From: JAVVEZ01 sp032250895
GTDB lineage: Bacteria > Pseudomonadota > Gammaproteobacteria > Pseudomonadales > Pseudohongiellaceae
Assembly: GCA_032250895.1 (NCBI GenBank)
Contig: JAVVEZ010000038.1
Location: forward strand, 1-31,321
Length of the DNA: 31,321 bases
Direction of reading: 5' to 3'
This document shows, piece by piece, positions 1 through 6,878 of the stretch; the first letter of the stretch is position 1, and every line of letters begins with the position of its first letter. Made by a program: the position numbers and the translations under genes. The notes under the pieces are model-generated. The model was not told where the DNA came from. It saw only the letters and a program-made list of their open reading frames with translations, and did not search any database.

Positions 1-2
1 AC

Positions 3-764
3 AATCCTTTTCAGTTACAGAACAAAAGCGTGATCGTGACCGGTGGTGGCTCGGGCATCGGTGCGGCCATCAGCGAATTGTTTGCGGCCGTTGGCGCCCG
101 GGTCTTCGTCGGCGACATCGATGTCGAGGCCAGCAAGCGGCGGCATGGGGAATCCGGCAGGAATCGTGCGATTTCAGTGCATTACTGCGATATTTCAGAT
201 GCGGACAGTGTGGCAACTTTCATCGCAACAGCCACCCGGGAGCAGGCACCCGACGTGCTGGTCAACAATGCCGGCATCGGCTTTGTCGGCACCATCGAAG
301 ACACCTCGGAAGCCGATTTCGACCGCCTTTACAATACCAACGTAAAGGGCACCTACTACATGAGCAAGGCCCTGATGCCGCATTTCAAGGCCCGCGGCGC
401 TGGTGTGATCGTAAACATGGCCAGCATCTGTGGTCTGGTCGGCGTGCCGGACCGTTTTGCCTATTGCATGACGAAGTTCGCCATCGTCGGCATGACCAAA
501 AGCATGGCCATGGATCACGCCCGGGACAAGATCCGGGTCAACTGCATCTGTCCCGGGCGCATCGTGACACCCTTCATGACGGCCAGGATCAATGAATACC
601 CTGACCCGGAAGCCATTCGCGCGGACATGGACGCCAGCCAGCCCATGGGCCACATGGGTGATCCGAAAGATGTGGCCGCTGTTGCCCTGTATCTGGCCTG
701 CGATGCCTCCGCCTTTGTCACCGGCGCCTGTGAAAGCGTGGACGGCGGCTGGTATGCCGGTTAG
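3..764 (+). CDS. Short-chain dehydrogenase/reductase (SDR), 5'-truncated by window edge
   Basis: Classical SDR oxidoreductase, an NAD(P)-dependent alcohol/ketone enzyme of the cytoplasm. Seen: the cofactor motif TGGGSGIG close to the N-terminus, the NNAG structural motif, a catalytic Ser in NMASI, the YxxxK pair in YCMTK, and a C-terminal TGACESVDGGW typical of the family. The first in-frame start codon is a GTG at base 30, but it falls inside the conserved first beta strand. Reading back from it gives NPFQLQNKS, which is the normal lead-in of an SDR, so the true start lies left of the window and only a few residues are missing. It ends 37 bases before the 3' end of the group II intron relic, which is on the other strand. 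Substrate unknown. Many SDRs of this type act on hydroxy-acids or sugars, so the name should stay general. Confidence 0.9.
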   Translation, partial: NPFQLQNKSVIVTGGGSGIGAAISELFAAVGARVFVGDIDVEASKRRHGESGRNRAISVHYCDISDADSVATFIATATREQAPDVLVNNAGIGFVGTIEDTSEADFDRLYNTNVKGTYYMSKALMPHFKARGAGVIVNMASICGLVGVPDRFAYCMTKFAIVGMTKSMAMDHARDKIRVNCICPGRIVTPFMTARINEYPDPEAIRADMDASQPMGHMGDPKDVAAVALYLACDASAFVTGACESVDGGWYAG

Positions 765-838
765 CGCAGGTTTCCTGTCATCCCCGCATAGCCTCTACCT
801 ATAGGGGTAGGGAAGGGCTCGCACCCTCCCTTCCCTCC

Positions 839-871
839 GAGCCGTGTGTGCGGTTTTCCCGCGCACGGCTC
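839..871 (-). ncRNA. Group II intron domain V hairpin
   Basis: Minus-strand hairpin beginning GAGCCGTG and closing CACGGCTC (8 perfect pairs), with an upper stem GCGG/CCGC and a GAAAA loop. The catalytic AGC triad and the AC bulge on the 3' side sit where they should. It is followed at once by the purine-rich arm of domain VI. Confidence 0.7.
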
Positions 872-885
872 TCCAGTCAGTAGTT

Positions 886-1104
886 TCAACATCCTGATTG
901 ACTCGCCAGAGCATAGGCTTCGGCTAAGGTAAAAAAACCGCTGCTCAGCGAAGAATTTAATGGGCCAGCGTCTACCAGGCTGAACCAAAAACCTCCTTTG
1001 CCGCCGTTAGCCAGCGCCGCCAACATGCGGTCCCCAGATCGTGGCTTCCACTCAGGACCCTGCCGGGCCCCTGTGTCTGTATCTTGCTTAGCCGTTGCCG
1101 ACAC
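886..1104 (-). pseudogene. Group II intron reverse transcriptase/maturase, internally deleted
   Basis: The translated remnant joins two ends of an intron-encoded protein. The first about 40 codons (GPEWKPR, then MLAALANGGKGG, then WFSLVD) resemble the N-terminus of bacterial group II maturases. Directly after VD, near 968-973, the sequence jumps to the usual C-terminus, RWPIKFFAEQ in one frame followed by LAEAYALASQS in another. The change of frame falls in a run of seven T residues, so one inserted T would explain it. All reverse transcriptase motifs, including YADD, and the maturase core are absent. The product cannot be active. Family recognition is from memory of the conserved ends. Confidence 0.7.
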
Positions 1105-1177
1105 TGTCCCACTACAGTTGAGGAAGACCCAAATTTACTGGCCACCAACTTCGGCTGTGGACGCAAAACGATTTTCC

Positions 1178-1546
1178 CTATGAATAATACCAGGAACAGG
1201 GCTGCCAAGTATCCCAGTCTATATCGTCATTTCCTCCACCTAACGCTGATTGCCCCTCTATCTGATCAAACATTTGAGCACCAAAATAACCATGACCACC
1301 CGCTAAGCCACCATTTGGATTCTTCGGAACGAAAAATTCATCCTCAGCGTTGGATGGTGTATGCACTGTATATATCCAGAGCTCAGTATATTGGGGCTGC
1401 ATGGAACCTTCCGCCGCTGTATTATAGGCCTCATGCATCAGGAGAGACGGTTCTTGATAACACGAACTATAATTTGCCAGCGAACTTAAAGGAAAAAGAT
1501 ACCCTAAAATAAACACTAATTTATAAATGATTGATTTATAATTCAT
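1178..1546 (-). CDS. Hypothetical exported protein, 122 aa
   Basis: I do not recognise this protein. It starts with a basic tip (MNYKS) and a hydrophobic stretch to about residue 24 ending SSLA, which reads as a cleavable signal peptide. The mature part has two Cys residues (one near each end), many aromatic residues, a Gly-rich stretch (GGLAGGHGYF) and an acidic DDIDWD near the end. A Shine-Dalgarno GGAGA lies 8 bases before the ATG. It follows the 225-aa gene by 64 bases on the same strand and probably shares its transcript. The stop codon sits at the edge of the group II intron relic, so the native C-terminus may have been changed by the insertion or a later deletion. It is clearly richer in AT than the flanking genes. 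Confidence 0.55.
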   Translation of the reverse strand: MNYKSIIYKLVFILGYLFPLSSLANYSSCYQEPSLLMHEAYNTAAEGSMQPQYTELWIYTVHTPSNAEDEFFVPKNPNGGLAGGHGYFGAQMFDQIEGQSALGGGNDDIDWDTWQPCSWYYS

Positions 1547-1610
1547 CTTGAATATCTCCAGAAAAAATTATGAAACGTGGAATATTGTTATCTTGTTACA
1601 AAAGAGTCTA

Positions 1611-2288
1611 CTAATTTCCTCCAACGCCGCCTCGTTGCTCACAGCCCAGAGTCGCTTCCTCAAGAAATTTTTCTGGTTCTGTTTGAGCATATTCAAGCCA
1701 GTCCATATTGCTGCCTGAAACGCCCAGACGAATCCGGCTTTTTCTTTGATTTAGTGCCAAGGCACCCGCAGTAGATAATGAAGCGAGGGTTTGTTGGTAG
1801 TAAGCAATAATATCCTCCTTTTCGTAAGTCTCACTGAGTTCATATATACGGCCCACTTCTGCCGCACCCGCTGAACCTGTATGGTTACCCTGGAGAATCT
1901 CCCTGCACACTTGATCCAACAATTGTGTGGCGCGATTGTTTAAGGTATTTACGTTGGAAGAAGCCATGGAGAGTATCGCCTGGTCTGCAGGGATAAGGCC
2001 ATCGAGAGACTCAGATCTCCGTAATGCTGCATGCATCGCAACCCACTCAGAGTTTTCATTATTTTTATACTGATTACTTTCAATTTTATCAGGCCGCCTC
2101 CTTGGTGTTGATTTAAAAATATTACCGGGCACGGCTTCGGGAATGCCATCGGGACCAAACCTATAAAACCCCTCGCGTTGTTCTGCATCCAGAGATTGAG
2201 CTTGAATGTGGAGGTGAGGCAAGAACACAAAATTCAATATAAAAATATAAAAAATTAATCTTTTTATTAACTGATGATTGATAACCAT
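1611..2288 (-). CDS. Hypothetical exported protein, 225 aa
   Basis: Not recognised. The N-terminus (LIKRLIFYIFILNFVFLP, then an Ala/Gln site near residue 31) is a signal peptide, so the product is exported. The mature protein is hydrophilic, with a basic patch TPRRRPDK and a probably helical second half containing two Cys (around residues 128 and 218). No enzyme motif was seen. An AAGGAA ribosome site lies 7 bases before the ATG. A sampled 60-base line inside the gene has about 37% GC, against 60-70% in the fad genes, which points to a separate origin. Together with the 122-aa gene it forms a small accessory unit. Possible roles such as a surface or effector-like pair are guesses. Confidence 0.6.
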   Translation of the reverse strand: MVINHQLIKRLIFYIFILNFVFLPHLHIQAQSLDAEQREGFYRFGPDGIPEAVPGNIFKSTPRRRPDKIESNQYKNNENSEWVAMHAALRRSESLDGLIPADQAILSMASSNVNTLNNRATQLLDQVCREILQGNHTGSAGAAEVGRIYELSETYEKEDIIAYYQQTLASLSTAGALALNQRKSRIRLGVSGSNMDWLEYAQTEPEKFLEEATLGCEQRGGVGGN

Positions 2289-2346
2289 GGCATTATTCCT
2301 TTAATTTTTCGCTTTTTGAACCCTTGCCGTGCTACAAATGGAATGA

Positions 2347-2364
2347 CTAAAAACTCCATTTCAT
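2347..2364 (-). other. Possible leader mini-ORF (MKWSF)
   Basis: A five-residue reading frame preceded by AAGGAG four bases before its ATG. It lies between the candidate -35 box and the 225-aa gene, 58 bases upstream of that gene's start codon. It may be a translated leader or the decayed start of a lost gene. Seen only as sequence; no homology is possible at this length. Confidence 0.25.
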
Positions 2365-2415
2365 TGGTCTCCTTCAATAACAGGAACTGAAATGCTTACT
2401 ACTTTTTGACTTCAG

Positions 2416-2421
2416 TGTCAA
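2416..2421 (-). promoter_or_regulatory. Candidate -35 box (TTGACA) for the AT-rich gene pair
   Basis: A perfect TTGACA in an AT-rich intergenic stretch, 128 bases upstream of the 225-aa gene. At 17 bases spacing the hexamer is TAAGCA, a poor -10, so the promoter is only tentative. The rest of 2289-2483 shows no gene apart from the mini-ORF. Confidence 0.3.
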
Positions 2422-2483
2422 CAAGATTTTAAGTAAATTTTCCCCTATCAGAAAAAGAACGACATGTCTGGAAGGTTTATACG

Positions 2484-2520
2484 AAAAAAGGGCCCCTTTA
2501 CTGTCTGCCCTCAAGGCCCC
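2484..2520 (-). terminator. Rho-independent terminator of the lipid operon
   Basis: On the minus strand GGGCC(TT) pairs with (AA)GGGGCCC across the stop codon of the binding-protein gene, followed directly by TTTTTT. This is the expected layout of an intrinsic terminator and marks the 3' end of the long operon. The loop is rather long (about 15-19 bases); a shorter GGGCCC palindrome could also form. Confidence 0.55.
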
Positions 2521-3728
2521 GGCCAGACCAGTTCACCCAGCGCGGCACTGGCGGGAAATACCGTGCGGGGTTGTCCGTCATGCCACTGGATCACCAGGAT
2601 GCCGGCATCGATGCGCTTGCCGCTGGCATCGAAGCGGACCCGGCCACCGGCAAAATAATCCGCCGCGCCTGCCGTGATGTCCAGGCTGTGCAGGGCATCT
2701 GAAACCGCCGTTTTATCCGTCGTTGCCGCCAGCTCCAGCGCTTCCTTCAGCAGCCAGATATGACCGTAGGTGGACAGCGGTCCCTGGGTCATCCAGGACT
2801 CGCCACTGCTGGCAACGAATTCCTGCGCAATCGCCTGCTGGCCCGCCACAGTCCAGTTTGCCACGATCGACATGATGCCCTCCAGCAGGGCTGCCGGCAT
2901 GTTGCCGACCAGGTCGGGATCACCCATGGCGCTGCCATTGGAAATGGTGGGTATGCGCCCGCGGCCGATACCGAATTCCTGCATTTTTTCCAGCAGCAAC
3001 TTGGCATCGGAAACAGCTGTGGGCAGCAGTAACAGCAGGTCGGGGCGGCGGGCACGGACCCGCTGGATCAGGGGGGTGGCATTGGCCAGCGGCGGCGTAA
3101 AGACTTCATTCACCACCAGCTCCAGGCCCAAGTCCGCCAGCGCACTGCCCTCCGTGATGGGACTGACAAAGGCAACTGATGCAGCCGTGTTATCCATGAC
3201 GATGCCAACGGTTTGCGGGCGCTTGCCCGATGCGGCTTCTGCCATGTCCATCAACAAAGGCAGGGCGTTGCGTGCCTGATAGGCGCCGGTGGCAGAGGTC
3301 TGGAACACATGCTGGAAACCCCGGCTGGTGATCAGGTCGGAATAGGACAGGGTCAACAATGGTACCCCGGCCCGCTCGGTGACTTCAGTCACCGCCAGCG
3401 TGAACGAACTCAGATAGGCGCCCGTGGCACCGGCCAGATCCGGGGCCTCGGCCACCATGCGCTGGGCCGCATTCTTGGCCCGTTCCACGCTGTCACCGGC
3501 GTCAAAGACCACCAGTTCCAGAGGGGCGCCGCCATGAGCCTGAATCCCGCCCTGGCGGTTGATGTGCGCAATGGCCAGTTCCGCCCCGCTGCGCATGACC
3601 TGGCCCTGCCGGGCCCAGGGCCCGGACAGGGGCACGATGAGCCCGACCTTGATCGGCGCCGGCTGCGCCAGTGCCGGCGTGAACAGCGCAAGGCCAAGAA
3701 CAAAACCCAGGATTTTTATTGTTTTCAT
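2511..3728 (-). CDS. Periplasmic ligand-binding protein, branched-chain amino acid (LivJ-like) family
   Basis: Type I periplasmic binding protein of an ABC transporter, 405 aa, usual length for the family. A signal peptide ends ALA at about residue 21. The mature start IKVGLIVPLSGPWARQG is the classic family opening, followed by GAELAIAHINRQGG, the hinge-lobe VGIVMDN and the late HIWLLKEALELA. Known family members bind amino acids, amides, urea or short carboxylates. The ligand here is unknown. It is the last gene of the operon, 6 bases after the thiamine-diphosphate enzyme, and the terminator overlaps its stop. No permease or ATPase gene is in the window, so it either works with transport subunits encoded elsewhere or acts as a sensor subunit. 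Confidence 0.88.
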   Translation of the reverse strand: MKTIKILGFVLGLALFTPALAQPAPIKVGLIVPLSGPWARQGQVMRSGAELAIAHINRQGGIQAHGGAPLELVVFDAGDSVERAKNAAQRMVAEAPDLAGATGAYLSSFTLAVTEVTERAGVPLLTLSYSDLITSRGFQHVFQTSATGAYQARNALPLLMDMAEAASGKRPQTVGIVMDNTAASVAFVSPITEGSALADLGLELVVNEVFTPPLANATPLIQRVRARRPDLLLLLPTAVSDAKLLLEKMQEFGIGRGRIPTISNGSAMGDPDLVGNMPAALLEGIMSIVANWTVAGQQAIAQEFVASSGESWMTQGPLSTYGHIWLLKEALELAATTDKTAVSDALHSLDITAGAADYFAGGRVRFDASGKRIDAGILVIQWHDGQPRTVFPASAALGELVWPGP

Positions 3729-3734
3729 GCCGTC

Positions 3735-5507
3735 TTAACTCTGTCGGGGAATATTGCGGGCCACGGAGAAAAAGTCATACCATTGCGAGTCCTTGCCCTG
3801 GTAGTGTTTTTCTATTTTTACATCCAGCAGCCAGGGCCTGCCCTGTGCCAGGGCAGCCTTGCAGCGTTGCAGGGCCGCTTCGAGCCCGGCCGGCTCACTG
3901 ACGCGCTCACCTTCGATGCCATAGGCACCCGCCATCTTGACGTAATCGATGTCGGGATGATCGAGGCTGACGCCGATGTATTTGCCGGTTTCGACCATCC
4001 TGCCCTGGTACAGATTCTGATTCGCCCGATTGGCCTGATACTGTCCGTTATTGAAAATCACCACCGCTATCGGCACCTCATAGCGGGCTGCCGACCACAG
4101 CGCCTGACTGCCAAAATTGAAACTGCCATCGCCAACCAGACACCAGACCTCCTTGTCCGGATTACCGATCTTGGTACCAACCGCCGCCGCCACACCCCAG
4201 CCCAGAACCCCGGAGGTCGTATAGTACTGGCGCCGACGTTGGGCCGGTGGCAGGCGATGATCGAATTTGAGATACCAGCGCGGATAATTGTCCGAGGTTA
4301 TCAACTCACAGACCACTTCCGCATCCCTTGCAATCGCCTTGTCCAGCTCGAGCATCAGGCGCGAGGTGGCAATGGGCATGGCATTGAATTCCTGCCGGGC
4401 CGTTGCATCCAGCTGCTCGCGCCGTTTGCCGGTGTAGGCACTCAACCACGCCTGCCTGCTCCGGATGGCTTCGATATCCAGCTTGCGCCTTTTCAATTCC
4501 GCCAGAACCAGCGCCGAAGTAGCCTTGATACTGGCAATGGTGGCCAGGTCTATCGGATAATTGCGGCCCACCTCGGTTTCCGCCAGGCTGGTGTGGATGA
4601 TCTTTGCGTCCCTTGACAACAAGGGCTGTTCAGGCAGGTTGAAGGTCTTGAACATGTGCCCCCCCAGACTCCAGAAACAGTCGATTTCCGCCAGCAGCGA
4701 GGCATCATCTGCGAGCACTTCGCCGACAAAGTTCGGATGGGTATTGGGGAAGACACAGGGAATCTTGACCGACAGCATCACCATCGCACCAACAGCCTCG
4801 GCAATACCGGCCACTGCCTCGCTGATCTCATAACGGATACATTCATTGCCCAGAAAAATGCAGGGCCTGTTCGCACTCAGCAGCATGTCGGCAATACGGC
4901 TGACATGCTCTGCAGAAGGCTGCACCTCGGTATCCACCCGTGAACGCGAGCGCGGGATGATTTCCGCCTCCTTGATCTTCACCTCCCACAAATCCTTGGA
5001 AAAGGTCACAAAGGATGGGCCTCCCGGCGGCGCCTCAGCCAGCAGAAAAGCGCGTCGCAGCACTTCCGGGATGGTTTCCGCTTTCATCACGTCCCAGGTC
5101 CATTGCGCATAGTCACGGGGCAATTCTGCCAGGTTGGGCGACTCCAGAAAGCCGTCCCAGCCCCGGAAGTTGGTGGACTGACGTCCTGCCGTCACGACCA
5201 CCGGGATCCGGTCCCGGTAACTGCCGACCAACTGTCCCAGCGCATAGGCCACTCCCGCCACGGAGTGCAACTGCACGATCGAAGTCCGGCCGGTTGAACG
5301 CGAATAACCATCGGCCATGGCCATCGCGGCATTCTCGTGCAGACAGGTGGTGTATTGCAGTTGTGTGCGATCCACCAGCGCATCCAGAAAACCCGTTTCC
5401 TCGGAGCCGGCCAGTCCGAAGACATAGGGAATTTCCCAGTCGATCAGAAACTCGGCCATGACTTCCCCGCCACTCATGTTTTTAACTATACGGCTCTTTT
5501 CAGACAA
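3735..5507 (-). CDS. Thiamine diphosphate-dependent enzyme (acetolactate synthase/benzoylformate decarboxylase family)
   Basis: Cytoplasmic ThDP enzyme of 590 aa, the normal length. Domains in order: pyrimidine-binding domain (about 10-175) with the cofactor-activating Glu58 in HENAAMAMADGYSR; central domain (about 195-350); pyrophosphate-binding domain (about 380-560) with GDG at 459-461 and the paired Asn at 486-487. Family members decarboxylate 2-oxo acids or carboligate the product. The substrate is not evident. The start taken is TTG at 5507: GAGGAG lies 6 bases upstream, whereas the next candidate, ATG at 5477, has no ribosome site. The TTG sits inside an inverted repeat. It lies between the M20 hydrolase (54-base gap) and the binding protein. 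An aldehyde product could be passed to the neighbouring aldehyde dehydrogenase; that is inference. Confidence 0.87.
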   Translation of the reverse strand: MSEKSRIVKNMSGGEVMAEFLIDWEIPYVFGLAGSEETGFLDALVDRTQLQYTTCLHENAAMAMADGYSRSTGRTSIVQLHSVAGVAYALGQLVGSYRDRIPVVVTAGRQSTNFRGWDGFLESPNLAELPRDYAQWTWDVMKAETIPEVLRRAFLLAEAPPGGPSFVTFSKDLWEVKIKEAEIIPRSRSRVDTEVQPSAEHVSRIADMLLSANRPCIFLGNECIRYEISEAVAGIAEAVGAMVMLSVKIPCVFPNTHPNFVGEVLADDASLLAEIDCFWSLGGHMFKTFNLPEQPLLSRDAKIIHTSLAETEVGRNYPIDLATIASIKATSALVLAELKRRKLDIEAIRSRQAWLSAYTGKRREQLDATARQEFNAMPIATSRLMLELDKAIARDAEVVCELITSDNYPRWYLKFDHRLPPAQRRRQYYTTSGVLGWGVAAAVGTKIGNPDKEVWCLVGDGSFNFGSQALWSAARYEVPIAVVIFNNGQYQANRANQNLYQGRMVETGKYIGVSLDHPDIDYVKMAGAYGIEGERVSEPAGLEAALQRCKAALAQGRPWLLDVKIEKHYQGKDSQWYDFFSVARNIPRQS

Positions 5508-5515
5508 TGTTGTCT
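5502..5515. repeat. Inverted repeat over the TTG start (AGACAA-TG-TTGTCT)
   Basis: Perfect 6-base arms with a 2-base centre. One arm contains the TTG start of the ThDP enzyme and the other abuts its ribosome site. It could be an operator or a weak translational control element, or chance. Confidence 0.3.
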
Positions 5516-5561
5516 CCTCGTCAAATGCGCTTGGTAGCTGGTTATATCATTCATTTCCCGT

Positions 5562-6878
5562 TTAGACCGACACGACCATCCGGTGGCAAATAGCCACCGC
5601 CCAGGCCATCAGATCCTCATCGAAGTCAAAGCGCGGATTATGGTGACCGCCACGGGTATCGCAGGCGATCAGCAGGTGAGTGGCCTGACCGCCGTTTTGC
5701 TGCACGGTCCGGGACAGGCAGGTGGCATCTTCACTGGCCGGAACCTGGTAGGAACGACGCAATGCCGTTGCGGGAATACCCAGCGCTTGCAGAGAGTGTT
5801 CCAGTTCATCGACCAGGCCCGGATGATTGGCTTGGGCCTCGAAACGGCTGACTTCTCTGAGTTCGGCCGTACAGGCCTGCATGGCGGCAGCACCCTGGAT
5901 GATCTGCTGTGCCCGCGCCAGCAGATCATCGCAGACCACATCATCACTGCCGCGCACTTCCAGACGGAAGCTACACAGATCACTGATCACATTCTGCGCA
6001 TTGGCACTGTGCAGGCGGCCCACGTTGACCCGGCTGATACCGCCGCTGTGCCGGGGCAGGGCGTAGAGATTCTGGATGGCGGTGCAGGCGGCAAGCAAGG
6101 CATTGTGGCCAGCCTCCGGTGCGTTGCCGGCATGGCTGCTGCGTCCCGTGATGGCGATATCAAGGATGCGTGCGCCCAGCCAGCTGGCATCCAGCACGAT
6201 TTCGCGCCGCCCGGTGATGCCGATATGAAAGGTGGCGAAGCGCTCGACTTCCTGCAGTTGCGGCAACTCGGCAAAATAACGTCCACCCCCGGCAACTTCC
6301 TCCGCCGGCTGGAAAAACAGATGCACCTTGCCGGACCAGGCCTGCGGGTTCTGCTGCAAGTCCGCCACCAGACGTTCTGCCAGGCCGATACCGGCCGTGA
6401 TATGGGCATCATGGCCACAGGCATGCATGATGCCGGGATGCTGCGATGCAAAGCCCGCCGCCGCAGGCTGGTGAGCCTGATCAAGCGCCTCGGTGATCGG
6501 CAGTGCATCCAGATCGAAGCGAAAACCGTGGCAAGGGCCGGGATTGCCACTGTCCAGGGTCGCCACCAGGCCGCTGTACCCTTCGCGGCAGGCTTGCAGC
6601 CAGTGATGGTCCTGGCCCAGCTCGCTTGCCGCCTGCTGCCAGGCGGCGGCGCGTTCAGAGGCCGGTGGCCAGTTATGAGGTTCCTGGTGATACAGCGAGG
6701 CTCCCGCCGTGACCGTAAAACCCAGGCTGGCAAGCCGTTCAGCGGTCTCTGCGGTCGTCCGGTATTCCAGCCAGGAAAGCTCGGGATGGCGATGCAATGC
6801 CCGACGTATCGCCGCCAGATGGGCAACCAGCATGCCATCGGGATGTCGCGGCAGTGCCGTGGCAGGAAAGTCAGTCAT
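5562..6878 (-). CDS. M20 family metal-dependent amidohydrolase
   Basis: Two-metal hydrolase of the M20D/aminoacylase type that cleaves N-acyl amino acids or similar amides in the cytoplasm. Residues seen: RRALHRHPELSWLEYRT near the N-terminus, FRFDLDALPITE (119-130), metal site HACGHD (152-157), PAEE (191-194), a dimerisation-domain SSHAG, and the final metal motif HHNPRFDFDE. The start chosen is ATG at 6878. A longer reading frame exists upstream but runs deep into the aldehyde dehydrogenase gene, and the homology begins after this ATG. The two genes overlap by 8 bases, implying coupled translation. Odd: residues about 60-100 form an insertion (rich in His, Gln, Trp) before the first metal domain that most M20D enzymes lack. 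Acyl group and amine unknown; an indole-acetate-conjugate hydrolase is one possibility only. Confidence 0.85.
   Translation of the reverse strand: MTDFPATALPRHPDGMLVAHLAAIRRALHRHPELSWLEYRTTAETAERLASLGFTVTAGASLYHQEPHNWPPASERAAAWQQAASELGQDHHWLQACREGYSGLVATLDSGNPGPCHGFRFDLDALPITEALDQAHQPAAAGFASQHPGIMHACGHDAHITAGIGLAERLVADLQQNPQAWSGKVHLFFQPAEEVAGGGRYFAELPQLQEVERFATFHIGITGRREIVLDASWLGARILDIAITGRSSHAGNAPEAGHNALLAACTAIQNLYALPRHSGGISRVNVGRLHSANAQNVISDLCSFRLEVRGSDDVVCDDLLARAQQIIQGAAAMQACTAELREVSRFEAQANHPGLVDELEHSLQALGIPATALRRSYQVPASEDATCLSRTVQQNGGQATHLLIACDTRGGHHNPRFDFDEDLMAWAVAICHRMVVSV

Larger units (their letters stand above)
801..1177 (-). mobile_element. Group II intron relic (3' end with domains V and VI)
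   Basis: Read on the minus strand, this stretch ends with a 33-base domain V hairpin (839-871) and a domain VI hairpin (about 801-836) whose 3' arm carries an unpaired A shortly before the terminal CCCCTAT. Domain V shows the AGC triad at its base, an eight-pair lower stem, a 2-nt AC bulge and an A-rich loop. One C-A mismatch and a GAAAA loop differ from the usual 34-base form. Upstream lies a deleted intron-encoded protein. Full introns of this type are about 2 kb, so roughly 1.6 kb is missing. The 3' boundary at 801 is fairly firm. The left (5') limit is not: no intron 5' end motif was found, and 1177 is simply the base next to the neighbouring stop codon. Confidence 0.75.

Noticed and set aside
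839..871. Strong hairpin after the SDR gene as a rho-independent terminator
   Set aside because: No T-run follows the stem on either strand, and the sequence plus the adjoining domain VI and maturase remnant fit group II intron domain V better.
1084..1512. 142-codon plus-strand frame opposite the 122-aa protein
   Set aside because: No signal peptide or ribosome site, while the minus strand has both; it also crosses into the intron relic.
3213..4616. Long plus-strand open frame (467 codons) opposite the binding protein and ThDP enzyme
   Set aside because: It spans two well-supported genes on the other strand, has no domain or motif, and its composition is that of an antisense shadow in GC-rich DNA.
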